DNA from: Terriglobia bacterium
Lineage (GTDB): Bacteria; Acidobacteriota; Terriglobia; Bryobacterales; Bryobacteraceae
Direction: 5' to 3'
Assembly: GCA_020073325.1 (NCBI GenBank)
Contig: JAIQFJ010000004.1
Span: forward strand, 1-42,541
DNA length: 42,541 bases
In this document: positions 8,257 through 17,373 of the stretch, in pieces
Layout of the letters: each line of letters opens with the position of its first letter
How positions within the stretch are numbered: position 1 is the first letter of the stretch
Program-made: the position numbers and the translations under genes
The notes under the pieces: generated by a model
What the model was told of the DNA's origin: nothing
Seen by the model: the letters and a program-made list of their open reading frames with translations, nothing else
The model's database searches: none

Positions 8257-10559
8257 CTCGTGAAAGCTTCGCGGCGCTCGACCGGCGCGGATTTCTCAAG
8301 AGCGCCGGTGCGCTCGTCGTCAGTTTTTCGATTTCCGCGCCGCCGATGCACGCGCAATTCGGAAACACTCCGATTCCCGGCTCCCCACAAAATGACCAGG
8401 TCGATTCGTGGATCGCCGTCGGCGCCGACGGCATGATCACCGCGTATAGCGGGAAAGAGGAGCTGGGGCAGGGAATCGCAACGGCGCAACAGCAATTGAT
8501 CGCCGAGGAGTTGTGCGTGCCTTTCGATCGCGTGAAGCTGCTCTACTGCGACACCGCGATGACGCCGGATCAGGCGTACACTTCGGGCAGCCAGTCCCAT
8601 CCTGCAAATTTCAACCATTCGAATCTCGCGCTGGCGTGCGCGACGGCGCGCGAAGCCTTGCTCCATAAGGCGGCGGAGCGGCTTGCGCTACCCGCTGAAC
8701 AGCTCGTGATCGCGGACGGTGTCATTCGTGCGCGAACCGACACGTCGAAACGGGTGTCTTATGCCGAGCTGGTCGGCGGATCCCGATTGCACCTCGCTCT
8801 CGATCCGAATGCAAAACGGAAGCCTCCCCGTGAATGGACCGTGCTTGGCAAGGCGGTTGGCCGCGTCGATATGGCCGCCATGGTCACCGGCGAATTCGAA
8901 TATGTTCACAACGTCCGTCTTCCCGGCATGCTTCATGGCCGCGTGGTGCGTCCTCCCTCGGTGGGCGCAACCGTGGCGAGCGTGGACGAGAGTTCGGTGA
9001 GCACGATGCCGGGAGTCGTGAAGGTGGTGGTTCGCAGGAATTTCGTCGGCGTGGTCGCGCAGAAACCCTGGCAGGCGATGCAGGCCGCGGAGCGCCTCAA
9101 AGTCACCTGGACGCCGGGACCGGGGTTGCCGAAGCAGTCCACTTTCTACGATCACCTCCGAAGCCTTCCTTCGCGCGATGCGCTTTTGGTCGACTCCAAA
9201 GATACGTCGCAGGTCCTCGCTCAATCGGCTACGGTTTTGCGCGCGAGGTACGATCATCCCTACCAGATGCACGGCTCGGTGGGCAGTTCCTGCGCCGTCG
9301 CCGATGTACAGGGCGGCAAGGCGACACTGTATTCGCCCACGCAGGGCGTCTGGTATCAAAAGACGACCGGCGCGATGATTCTCGGGCTGAAGCCGCAGGA
9401 TGTCCATGTGATCTTTCGCCGCGGCGCGGGCTGCTACGGGCTGAATGGCGCCGATACGGTCAGCTACGATGCCCTGATCCTGTCGCAGGCGGTCGAAAAG
9501 CCGGTGAAGGTGCAACTCAGCCGGAAGGACGAGATGGCTTGGGAGAACTACGGCAACGCGTGGACGATCGATGAACGCGCCGCGCTCGACGCGGCCGGCA
9601 ACATCGTCGCGTGGGAGCACGAGGCTTGGACGGCCTCGCTCGGCAATCGGCCGGGACCGATGACACCCGGCAATGTGATCACCGGGATGCTGGTTGGATA
9701 CTCGCCTGCCGCATTCGAGCCGGGTCCGGCGAGGGATCCGCGTTCCTATAACAACGGCAGCAACGGGATTCCCTCCTACGTCGCGGGACGCGTCGCTGGG
9801 GTCGAGGGCGGAACCGGGACGGTGAAGAGTGAAAAGGTGCTGGTCCACACGGTGCAGTCGCCTTTCTGGACGGGTCCGCTTCGCTCGCCCGCGCGGCTAC
9901 AGAACACCTTTGCCCATGAAAGTTTCATGGATGAATTGGCGGCCCGCGTGAAAGCGGATCCAGTGGAATACCGCCTGCGGCATCTTCGGAATCCGCGCGT
10001 CGTCGGAGTCCTGAAGGCGGCGGCCAAAGCCGCGAACTGGGAGACGCGCCCGTCGCCGGTGGGCGGAAGACCGAAAACGGGAGTCGTTACCGGACGAGGC
10101 GTCGCCTGTGTCGCTTACGAAGGCGACAACGGCTACACCGGCATCGTCGTCGAAGTTGCAGTGAACCAGGACGATGGCAGGGTCGCTGTAAAGCGGATGT
10201 GGGTCGCGATCGACGCGGGTCCCATTTCGAATCCGGACGGGCTGCGGAATCAGGCGGAGGGCGGCGCGCTGCAGGGCATGAGCCGCGCGCTCGGCGAAGA
10301 AGTCACCTGGGACGATGAGAAGATCACGTCGATCGACTGGCGCACCTATCATTCCTTGCCGTTAGGGTTTGAGCTGCCCAGGATCGAGTGTGTACTTGTA
10401 GATCAGCCTGACGAACGAGCCACGGGAGCAGGTGAGACGTCGATCACGGTCGTCGCGGCAGCCTTGGCAAACGCGATTTTCGACGCGGCTGGAATCCGGT
10501 TGCGCCAGGTCCCGTTCACCGTCGAGCGGGTCAGGCAGGCTCTGCAGGCGCGAGTATAA
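8253..10559 (+). CDS. Molybdopterin-binding large subunit, isoquinoline 1-oxidoreductase beta-like
   Basis: The 768-residue protein belongs to the xanthine dehydrogenase superfamily and should carry the molybdopterin cofactor and hydroxylate an aldehyde or N-heterocycle; the substrate cannot be read from sequence. A twin-Arg signal (DRRGFLKS, R11-R12) predicts Tat export of the folded complex. The conserved active-site Glu block appears near the C-terminus as GAGETS. The true start is ATG 8253, overlapping the small-subunit stop; the open frame upstream of it is only a shadow of the small-subunit gene. No cytochrome c subunit and no XdhC-type maturase gene is adjacent. The stop lies 8 bases from the end of the convergent ADOP gene. 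Confidence 0.92.
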   Translation: MTRESFAALDRRGFLKSAGALVVSFSISAPPMHAQFGNTPIPGSPQNDQVDSWIAVGADGMITAYSGKEELGQGIATAQQQLIAEELCVPFDRVKLLYCDTAMTPDQAYTSGSQSHPANFNHSNLALACATAREALLHKAAERLALPAEQLVIADGVIRARTDTSKRVSYAELVGGSRLHLALDPNAKRKPPREWTVLGKAVGRVDMAAMVTGEFEYVHNVRLPGMLHGRVVRPPSVGATVASVDESSVSTMPGVVKVVVRRNFVGVVAQKPWQAMQAAERLKVTWTPGPGLPKQSTFYDHLRSLPSRDALLVDSKDTSQVLAQSATVLRARYDHPYQMHGSVGSSCAVADVQGGKATLYSPTQGVWYQKTTGAMILGLKPQDVHVIFRRGAGCYGLNGADTVSYDALILSQAVEKPVKVQLSRKDEMAWENYGNAWTIDERAALDAAGNIVAWEHEAWTASLGNRPGPMTPGNVITGMLVGYSPAAFEPGPARDPRSYNNGSNGIPSYVAGRVAGVEGGTGTVKSEKVLVHTVQSPFWTGPLRSPARLQNTFAHESFMDELAARVKADPVEYRLRHLRNPRVVGVLKAAAKAANWETRPSPVGGRPKTGVVTGRGVACVAYEGDNGYTGIVVEVAVNQDDGRVAVKRMWVAIDAGPISNPDGLRNQAEGGALQGMSRALGEEVTWDDEKITSIDWRTYHSLPLGFELPRIECVLVDQPDERATGAGETSITVVAAALANAIFDAAGIRLRQVPFTVERVRQALQARV

Positions 10560-10567
10560 TTGTGGCC

Positions 10568-13216
10568 TCAGTCGCTGCGCAGTGTCTCCATCGGATCCAC
10601 GGACGCGGCTCGCCGGGCCGGGATGTAGCTGGCGGTCACGGCAGCCGCAAGGATAATTGCCCCGGAAACACCGTAGGTTAGCGGATCGAGCGGCGCGACC
10701 CCGAACAACAGGGATGATATCCAGCGGGACAGCGCTGCTGCCGAGCACAATCCGAGGGCGCCGCCCGCGCATGCCAGCATGAGGCCCTGGCGTACGAACA
10801 GAGCTTGGACCAGTCCAGGTTCCGCGCCGAGGGCGACACGGATGCTCATTTCCCTCCGGCGCTGTGCGACCGCATACGCGAGGACGCCGTAAACGCCGAC
10901 GACGGCAAGCGTCAGCGCCATGGCTCCGGCGATGCCCAACAGAACCAGAGCGAAGGACGTGCGCGCCATCGAGCCTCGATAGACATCGTTCAAAGTTCGC
11001 ACCTTCGCCAGAGGCAGATTGGGATTCACCGCGTGGATCGCCGCCGTAATTTCCCGAAGAAAGCTCTCCGTTGCGGCGCGGTTGCTGCGGATCGCGAGCG
11101 TCACGCTCCGGCGAACCGCCGCGGGAGTTCCCGGCTGAGCCGCCGCGATCCCCGCGCGCAAATAGACGGTCGGCGGAGCTGGCCGGTCAACCCCGTCGTC
11201 GTGAACATTTTCCACCACGCCCACGACCTCCATCCAAGGTCCCTCTCCGATCCGGATGCGTTTTCCAAGCGCGTCCCGCGGATCGCCCCAATTTTCGTGA
11301 GCCATATTCTCGGACACGATCGCAATGCGCCGCTGACTGAACACGTCGTCCCAGGTGAAATCCCGTCCAACGATCAGCCGCGTGCCTTGCGCCGCGAACA
11401 GGCCTGGTGAGACCTGCTTCGTGGTCCGGTTCGGAGGGATCTGGCCGACCGGAGTCCTGCCTTCGACAGCGACGACGTTGCCGTTGTGGTATTCCAGCTC
11501 CATCGGCAACCCGCTGGCGAACCCCGCGGCCGCGACACCGGGAATCGAGGCAAGCCGGGCGACGAGATCAGCCTGCATCCGGACGACTCGCTCCGGCTCC
11601 GGTATCTGCGCCTTCGGAATCAGAATGCGTACGGTCTCAATCTGTTCCGGATGGGTGAATCCCGGCGCCACGGAGCGCAAAGCAAGAAAACTGCGGATCA
11701 TTAATCCGGCCCCGATCAGGAGCACCAGCGCGAGGCCCACCTGCGCGACCACCAACGCGTTTTGCGCGCGCAGTTGTTCCGAACTTGCGCTGGCGCCCCG
11801 CGCATTCTGCATGGCGGCGGTACGGCCGGACTTGAGAATCGCGATCGATCCGAATGCAAGGCTCGAGGCCGCCGAGCAGGCCAGCGCAAATAGAAGACTC
11901 GCGGAGTCGATCGATATCCCGGCGAGCCGGGGAAGATTTGCGGACCCATCGGCGACCAGCAACCGGATGCCGGCGTAAGCAAAGCCGAGACCGAGAGCGC
12001 CGCCGAGGATGCCGAGAGTGAGGCTCTCCACCAGCAACTCGCGCGCGATCCGTCCCCAACCCGCGCCGAGGGCCGCGCGAATCGCAAACTCCCGGCGCCG
12101 CGACTGCGTCCTCACTTGGACCAGGTTCGCGACGTTCGCGCAGACCAGCAGCAGCACCAAAGCCAGCGCGCCCATCAGAGTCCGGAGAACGACGCCGGCG
12201 TCGCCCACGACATCCTGCTTCAGCGGACGAAGCTGGGGCTTGAAGCGAAGCTGCTCGACCACCTGGCGCACGTCATCCGCGCCGCCCCAAAGCGCCAATA
12301 CGCGCGCGATATCCTGATTCGCGCCATTGACCGTGACGCCGGGTTTGAGTCTCGCGATACCGGAGTGATTGAATTCGTCCGATCGGATCGGTCCGTCGGG
12401 GAGATGTTGCGGAAGCAGAACGTCGGGAGCGAGGTTGAGGAATTGAAAAGTCCGCGGCATCACTCCGATCACCTGGTGCGGGACGAAATCGATGAGGACC
12501 ACCCGCCCGACGACGTGCGCATCGCCGCCGAACCTTCGCTGCCAGTATCCATAGGAGAGGATCGCCGTTTCTTGAGCGCGCTCCGCGTTATCTTCGCGCG
12601 AGAACCAGCGGCCGAGATAGGGCCGCACACCGAGGGCGGGAAGGACGCCGTTCGTCATGGTCACGGTCGCGATCTGTTCGGGATCGCCGGCGCCGGTAAT
12701 GGTTGCGGCGCCCGCCGTCCAGACGCCGAAGTCCTGAAAGCTTTGCGCACCGTTCTCGTATGCGTGATACATGCCGAGAGAGAGAGGCATGTCGTGGATC
12801 GGCTGGCGCTCGAAGACGGCGGAGTTGAAAACGCCCACCAGCGCGTCCGGTTCAGGATAAGGCAATGGACGGATCAGCACCGCATTTACGACGCTGAAGA
12901 TGGCTATATTGCCGCCGATCCCCAGGGCGAGCGAAAGCAGGGCGGGAATGCTGAAGCCCGGCTTTGTGCGGATCATCCGCAGAGCATGCCGCGCGTCGCG
13001 CCAGGCGCTTTCGAGCAGCGTCACGGTATTCATTCGATAGACCTCCTCGCGGATCAAGGTGGTGTTCCCGAGTTTCCTGCGGGCCGCCGCGCGCGCTTCG
13101 TCAGGAGTCATCCCGCGCGCGATGTACTCTTCCGCCGTCACGTCCAGGTAGAAGTCGAGTTCTTCGCGCTGTTCGGCGTCGCTCGGGTCGCGGCGGAAAA
13201 AGCGCCGCCAGTTCAT
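10568..13216 (-). CDS. ADOP-type ABC transporter permease, PadR-linked (copy 2)
   Basis: The 882-residue ADOP permease carries the N-terminal prefix region of PadR-linked members (about 1-60, EELDFYLDVTAEEYIARGMTPDEA). The first helix (LLSLALGIGGNIAIFSVVNAVL), periplasmic core, FtsX-like cluster (LLLVCANVANLVQVRTQSRR), second core and final cluster follow, ending in SVDPMETLRSD. The start ATG 13216 overlaps the PadR stop as ATGA, so the two genes are translationally coupled. The open frame extends 149 codons further upstream, but that is a shadow of padR. It is likely repressed by the adjacent PadR. Confidence 0.92.
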   Translation of the reverse strand: MNWRRFFRRDPSDAEQREELDFYLDVTAEEYIARGMTPDEARAAARRKLGNTTLIREEVYRMNTVTLLESAWRDARHALRMIRTKPGFSIPALLSLALGIGGNIAIFSVVNAVLIRPLPYPEPDALVGVFNSAVFERQPIHDMPLSLGMYHAYENGAQSFQDFGVWTAGAATITGAGDPEQIATVTMTNGVLPALGVRPYLGRWFSREDNAERAQETAILSYGYWQRRFGGDAHVVGRVVLIDFVPHQVIGVMPRTFQFLNLAPDVLLPQHLPDGPIRSDEFNHSGIARLKPGVTVNGANQDIARVLALWGGADDVRQVVEQLRFKPQLRPLKQDVVGDAGVVLRTLMGALALVLLLVCANVANLVQVRTQSRRREFAIRAALGAGWGRIARELLVESLTLGILGGALGLGFAYAGIRLLVADGSANLPRLAGISIDSASLLFALACSAASSLAFGSIAILKSGRTAAMQNARGASASSEQLRAQNALVVAQVGLALVLLIGAGLMIRSFLALRSVAPGFTHPEQIETVRILIPKAQIPEPERVVRMQADLVARLASIPGVAAAGFASGLPMELEYHNGNVVAVEGRTPVGQIPPNRTTKQVSPGLFAAQGTRLIVGRDFTWDDVFSQRRIAIVSENMAHENWGDPRDALGKRIRIGEGPWMEVVGVVENVHDDGVDRPAPPTVYLRAGIAAAQPGTPAAVRRSVTLAIRSNRAATESFLREITAAIHAVNPNLPLAKVRTLNDVYRGSMARTSFALVLLGIAGAMALTLAVVGVYGVLAYAVAQRRREMSIRVALGAEPGLVQALFVRQGLMLACAGGALGLCSAAALSRWISSLLFGVAPLDPLTYGVSGAIILAAAVTASYIPARRAASVDPMETLRSD

Positions 13217-13572
13217 CCTTGCTTCTCCACTGCGGGATTCAGGATCCGGCCGATCGCGCGGACCACCTGTTCCCATCGGGATGTCTGGACCGCGAGCTGG
13301 CGTTTTCCTTCCCGCGTGAGGCGGTAGTACTTGGCACGGCGGTTGTTTTCCGAGGTTCCCCAAAACGCGGCGATCCAAACGCGATTCTCGAGCCGGTGCA
13401 GGGCAGGATAAAGCGACCCGTGCTCCACCTGGAGAACATCTTCCGAGCCCCGCTCGATCGCGTGGGCAATCGTCTGCCCATGGGCCGGGCCCAGCACGAG
13501 CGTTTGCAGGATCAGCATGTCCAGGGTTCCCTGGACCATTTCGGACTGCAGGGGCGATTGGCGTCTCGGCAT
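13213..13572 (-). CDS. PadR-family transcriptional repressor (copy 1)
   Basis: The 119-residue protein has the PadR winged helix-turn-helix: MVQGTLDMLILQTL, then HGSLYPALHRLENRVWIAAFW, and the wing SENNRRAKYYRLTREGKRQL. The C-terminal helix would form the dimer. It is the first gene of a PadR-ADOP operon and is expected to control that operon and itself. A GTCGATGATCGAC palindrome (13581-13593) lies just before its ATG, and an inverted repeat (13621-13634) lies beside a TATAAA -10-like element. The ligand is unknown. Confidence 0.93.
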   Translation of the reverse strand: MPRRQSPLQSEMVQGTLDMLILQTLVLGPAHGQTIAHAIERGSEDVLQVEHGSLYPALHRLENRVWIAAFWGTSENNRRAKYYRLTREGKRQLAVQTSRWEQVVRAIGRILNPAVEKQG

Positions 13573-13580
13573 ACTCTTCT

Positions 13581-13593
13581 GTCGATGATCGAC
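13581..13593. promoter_or_regulatory. Palindrome in the padR copy 1 leader
   Basis: GTCGAT and ATCGAC are perfect arms around one central base, eight bases upstream of the padR ATG. It could be an operator half of this promoter, but it is not conserved at the second padR. Confidence 0.35.
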
Positions 13594-13620
13594 TAAAATA
13601 CCTGGCCCATTTTATAGGGT

Positions 13621-13634
13621 TACAGAAGGCTGTA
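13621..13634. promoter_or_regulatory. Candidate PadR operator, copy 1
   Basis: The inverted repeat TACAG-AAGG-CTGTA lies four bases upstream (minus-strand sense) of a TATAAA -10-like hexamer (13616-13611), so it would fall in the promoter spacer. A closely related repeat sits at the same place in the second padR promoter (24640-24653). Confidence 0.45.
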
Positions 13635-13716
13635 GACTTTTCTCCCACTCGGCGTCCGACCAAAGAGAGTCCGATCCAGCCCGAGAAAAGCCGGCGGCGA
13701 AGGTACGCTGAATAAA

Positions 13717-14826
13717 ATGTTTCGGCTGTTCATCGAACTCGGGCTGGTGATCATCGGGCTCGCCATTCTGGCGCGAATCGCCACGCGCGGCGGATTTTCA
13801 GCTATTCCGGTGTATCTTCTTGCCGGCCTGGCGTTCGGAAAAGGCGGACTCGCGCCTATCGATTTCAGTCAGGAATTCATTCGCATTGGAGCCGAGATCG
13901 GAGTGCTTCTGCTGCTTTTCATGCTTGGCCTGGAATACACCGGGGCGGAGCTGAAAGAGAACCTTCGCGGCGGCACTCTCATGGCTGTCATCGATTTCGG
14001 ACTCAATTTCCCTCCCGGCTTCGTGACCGGGCTGATGCTGGGGTGGAAGCCTTTGCCTGCCGTCCTTCTCGGCGGGGTCACGTACGTTTCCTCTTCGGGT
14101 ATCATCGCCCGTGTCCTCGGTGAACTACGCCGCCTTGGAAACCCCGAAACGTCTGTCGTTCTGTCGATCCTCGTCATGGAGGACCTAACGATGGCGGTTT
14201 ATCTCCCGCTGGTCGGCGTGCTGCTTGTGGGCGGCGGACCGGTGCGAATGGCTGTCTCGATCGCGATCGCGGTTGCCGTTGTCGCCGCGGTTCTGCTGGT
14301 GGCGATCCGGCACGGCGGCCTCCTTAGCCGCATTGCCGCGCACGAGTCCGACGAAATCATTCTTCTGACGCTGTTCGGCACTCTGCTGCTGGTGGCAGGC
14401 GGCGCGGAACTGGTCCACGTCTCCGCCGCGATTGGAGCCTTCCTGGTCGGAATTGCGGTTTCCGGACCGGTCGCTGAACAGGCGCATCGGATCTTCGCCC
14501 CGCTGAGAGACCTTTTCGCCGCCACGTTCTTTTTCTTCTTCGGACTGGAAATCAACCCGCACTCCCTCGTTCCTGCGCTGCCCCTGGCGGTGGTTCTCGC
14601 TGTCGCTACGGCATTCACGAAGACGCTCACCGGATATTGGGCCGCCCCCAGGGATTTGCCCCGCGACACGAGGATTCGCGCGGGAGCCGCCCTGATCGCG
14701 CGCGGGGAGTTTTCCATCGTGATCGCCGGACTCGGCGTCGCCGTTGAGCCGGCGCTTGGGCCGCTGTCTGCCGCATACGTTCTGCTGACCGCGATTGCCG
14801 GCCCGATCGTGGCGCGCCTCACGTGA
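13717..14826 (+). CDS. CPA2-family cation:proton antiporter
   Basis: The 369-residue membrane protein has about 10-12 hydrophobic helices and the hallmarks of the KefB/NapA-type CPA2 family: IPVYLLAGLAFGKGGL near 28-43, ELGLVIIGLAILARI at the N-terminus, VSSSGIIARVL, then the acidic pair in ILVMEDL. It exchanges Na+ or K+ for H+ across the inner membrane. It stops after the transport domain, so it has no RCK/TrkA-N regulatory tail. The ATG at 13717 gives a complete first helix. It is divergent from padR copy 1 across 144 bases and stands alone. Confidence 0.9.
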   Translation: MFRLFIELGLVIIGLAILARIATRGGFSAIPVYLLAGLAFGKGGLAPIDFSQEFIRIGAEIGVLLLLFMLGLEYTGAELKENLRGGTLMAVIDFGLNFPPGFVTGLMLGWKPLPAVLLGGVTYVSSSGIIARVLGELRRLGNPETSVVLSILVMEDLTMAVYLPLVGVLLVGGGPVRMAVSIAIAVAVVAAVLLVAIRHGGLLSRIAAHESDEIILLTLFGTLLLVAGGAELVHVSAAIGAFLVGIAVSGPVAEQAHRIFAPLRDLFAATFFFFFGLEINPHSLVPALPLAVVLAVATAFTKTLTGYWAAPRDLPRDTRIRAGAALIARGEFSIVIAGLGVAVEPALGPLSAAYVLLTAIAGPIVARLT

Positions 14827-14936
14827 TCTGAGCCGGCGCCGATTCCAAAACTATTTTCGCCGTTTCCCGCGCCGCCTTCGCATTTGCCTTCAGGGGGTTG
14901 ACCCCTGCCCAGCCTGGAACGACTCGATAAAAACGA

Positions 14937-16697
14937 ATGAAACACCTGAGTTCGGCATTTTTCGTCGTCACGATCTGCAATGCACAGATCATCGCAACCG
15001 TAGCCGGCGGTGGGGGAGAGGGCCCCGGCGACAATGGCCCGGCCACGAAAGCGCAGATGATGCAGCCGGTGAGTGTCGCCCTGGACGGCGCCGGAAACCT
15101 CTACATTGCCGATTCGCAGGATCAGCGCGTCCGGAAAGTGGACGCCACTGGCGTGATTACAACTCTCGCCGGCACCGGGAACCGTGATTTTTCAGGCGAT
15201 GGAGGACCCGCCGCCACTGCAGGTCTGAATACGCCTTCCGGAGTCGCCGTCGACACGGCGGGGAATGTCTATATCGCCGACAGGCTCAACCACCGGATTC
15301 GTCGAGTCACCGCCGCCGGAATCATCACGACATTTGCCGGCACCGGCACGGCTTCATTTTCCGGAGACGGAGGCCCCGCCACCAGCGCAACTCTGAACAG
15401 TCCCGACGCAGTCGCCGTGGATGGCGCGGGTAACGTATATATCTCAGACACGAACAACAGGCGCATCCGCAAAGTCACGGTTGCAGGAACCATTTCGACT
15501 TTCGCCGGCAATGGCACGGTCAACTATTCCGGCGATGGGGGACCGGCCATCAGCGCAGGAATTCCCGCGCCCGGCGGAGTTTTTGCCGACGCGGCGGGGA
15601 ACCTCTATGTCTCAGATTCCACCAACCGGATTCGCAAAGTGAACACATCCGGAGTGATCAGCACGGTCGCGGGCGTTGGCGGGACAGGCGCGGCGGGTGA
15701 CGGGGGACCGGCACTCTCCGCCCAATTGTCGACTCCTACCGGGGTCGCGCTCGACGGCGCCGGGAATCTCTACATCGGCGATACCTTCAACAACCGCGTG
15801 CGCAAAGTCACGCCAGCCGGGACCATCACGACCTTCGCCGGCGGCGGCCTCGTTGGAGGCAATTTCGGAGACGGAGGTCCCGCCACCAGTGCAAGCCTCG
15901 CGCTGCCGAACGGAGTCGCAGTCGACGGCGCGGGAAACGTTTTCATCGCGGATAGCAACCACGGGCGGGTGCGAAAAGTTCTATCCGCGGCCGGTCCGGT
16001 GTTGACCCTGGTGGCGAATGCGTTCGGAGACGCCCCGACCATTGCTCCAAACACATGGGTCGAGCTGAAGGGAACCGCCCTGTCATCCACCTCGCGTATC
16101 TGGCAGGGGGCCGATTTCGTGAATAACCTGATGCCAACTCAACTCGACGCGGTCAGCGTCACGGTCAACGGACGGCGCGCCTTCGTCTACTACATCAGTT
16201 CCACACAGGTGAACATCCTCACTCCACCCGATGATCTTTCCGGGACGGTGCAGGTTCAACTCACCAATGCAGCAGGCTCGAGTGCGATGAACGTCGCGGC
16301 GCAGACCGCCTCGCCCTCCTTTTTCGTATTCGACGGCGTTCACGTGACGGCGACGCACCTCAATGGCAACCTGATTGGTCCCGAAACGCTGTATCCGGGT
16401 GCGAGTACGCCGGCGGCGCCCAACGAAACCATCATCCTGTACGCGAACGGTCTGGGCGCGACATCCTCGCCTGTGGTCGGCGGTGCGATCACCCAGGGTG
16501 GGACACTGTCGCAATTCCCGATCCTCAACATCGGCGGAATTCCCGCGACTGTCAGTTTCGCAGGCCTGATTTCACCCGGGCTGTTTCAGTTGAACGTTCT
16601 GGTTCCACCGTTGGTTCCCGACGGCGACAACGCGCTTACAGGGACGTATAACGGTCAGGCGATGCAGACCGGCGTGATCCTGAACGTGCGCCGTTGA
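14937..16697 (+). CDS. Secreted six-bladed NHL-repeat protein with Solibacter-type C-terminal domain
   Basis: The 586-residue protein has a short signal peptide (about 1-17) and six NHL repeats of about 55-57 residues (to about residue 345). Each has the pattern GDGGPA...P.GVA.D.AGN.YIAD...R.RKV, and six should close one beta-propeller. The remaining 240 residues match the Solibacter-type C-terminal domain (TIGR03437-like), seen in blocks such as TIILYANGLGAT and the ISPGLFQLNVLVP tail. Such proteins are expected outside the cell or on its surface, probably binding a ligand; no enzyme motif is visible. No strong ribosome site is seen before ATG 14937. It stands alone. Confidence 0.92.
   Translation: MKHLSSAFFVVTICNAQIIATVAGGGGEGPGDNGPATKAQMMQPVSVALDGAGNLYIADSQDQRVRKVDATGVITTLAGTGNRDFSGDGGPAATAGLNTPSGVAVDTAGNVYIADRLNHRIRRVTAAGIITTFAGTGTASFSGDGGPATSATLNSPDAVAVDGAGNVYISDTNNRRIRKVTVAGTISTFAGNGTVNYSGDGGPAISAGIPAPGGVFADAAGNLYVSDSTNRIRKVNTSGVISTVAGVGGTGAAGDGGPALSAQLSTPTGVALDGAGNLYIGDTFNNRVRKVTPAGTITTFAGGGLVGGNFGDGGPATSASLALPNGVAVDGAGNVFIADSNHGRVRKVLSAAGPVLTLVANAFGDAPTIAPNTWVELKGTALSSTSRIWQGADFVNNLMPTQLDAVSVTVNGRRAFVYYISSTQVNILTPPDDLSGTVQVQLTNAAGSSAMNVAAQTASPSFFVFDGVHVTATHLNGNLIGPETLYPGASTPAAPNETIILYANGLGATSSPVVGGAITQGGTLSQFPILNIGGIPATVSFAGLISPGLFQLNVLVPPLVPDGDNALTGTYNGQAMQTGVILNVRR
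15031..15980 (+). repeat. Tandem coding repeats of the NHL propeller
   Basis: Six imperfect in-frame units of roughly 165-171 bases are marked by recurring GGCGA(T/C)GG(A/G)GG(A/T)CC and GGCGC(G/C)GG(A/G)AA segments. The repetition is explained by protein structure; it is not a CRISPR or satellite. Confidence 0.8.
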
Positions 16698-16720
16698 AAC
16701 GCGAGGCACCGCGTCCGCGG

Positions 16721-17227
16721 CTACCTGACTACCTTCAGATCATGACGCATGATCGGCCGCGCCGGCACGTGGCAGGCGACGGTTTTGAATCCAGCGCGCT
16801 CAAAAGCAGTCGCGTACCCGGTGAAGGAAGCGCTTCCCGTTTTTTCCGCGTCCAGAGGATAGGCCTCCAGGGCGGCGGCGCCGGCACGTTTCGCGGCTCT
16901 TAACGCCGCTGAGATCAGCGCTGACGTCACGCCTTGCCGTCGATAGCCGATGCGCACATAGAAACAGGAGAGCGACCAGACCGGCACCTGGTCGACTCGC
17001 TTGAGCCGCCATTCGCGATCGAGCCACGGCAGGATATCGCGCGGCGTGAGTTGGCACGAGCCGACCGGCATCTCGCCATCGAAGGCTATTAATCCGGGTG
17101 GCGGGCCGCCCTTCACCACTTGCCGGAACGCCGCCTTATTCTGATCGCGCGTCCTTTTGCGGTAGGCCGCGCCGATGCGCCAATACATGCACCAGCATCG
17201 GCTGCACGCGCTGTTGTTGTCGAACAA
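16721..17227 (-). CDS. GNAT-family N-acetyltransferase, start codon unclear
   Basis: The product has the GNAT acetyl-CoA motif A (VWSLSCFYVRIGYRRQGVTS) and the Cys/Trp-rich block NNSACSRCWCMYW of a widespread subfamily. The substrate is unknown. The first usable start codon is TTG 17227, giving 168 residues. The frame clearly continues coding upstream (ELTVRPLTPDLWPAFED, 17278-17228), which looks like the missing first beta strand and helix. That part ends at an in-frame TAA (17302-17300) with no ATG, GTG or TTG in between. A GGAGG (17290-17286) and a GTG (17283) sit there in another frame, so a one-base frameshift near the start, or a non-standard start, is suspected. It converges on the NHL gene with a 23-base gap. 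Confidence 0.8.
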   Translation of the reverse strand: MFDNNSACSRCWCMYWRIGAAYRKRTRDQNKAAFRQVVKGGPPPGLIAFDGEMPVGSCQLTPRDILPWLDREWRLKRVDQVPVWSLSCFYVRIGYRRQGVTSALISAALRAAKRAGAAALEAYPLDAEKTGSASFTGYATAFERAGFKTVACHVPARPIMRHDLKVVR

Positions 17228-17373
17228 ATCCTCGAATGCGGGCCATAGGTCCGGCGTGAGCGGACGGACGGTGAGTTCGACACGACCTCCGGTGCAGTTT
17301 TATTTTGCCGCAAAATATGTCTGCGCCATAGCGGCCCTTGTGACATCGAGTGCGTCGATGAAAGAATAGCGGG

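Noticed and set aside
13217-13663. N-terminal extension of ADOP copy 2
   Set aside because: It overlaps padR copy 1 in another frame. The ATGA at 13216-13213 fixes the start.
15031-15980. CRISPR or satellite repeat
   Set aside because: Units are in frame, imperfect and match NHL propeller blades; there are no spacers.
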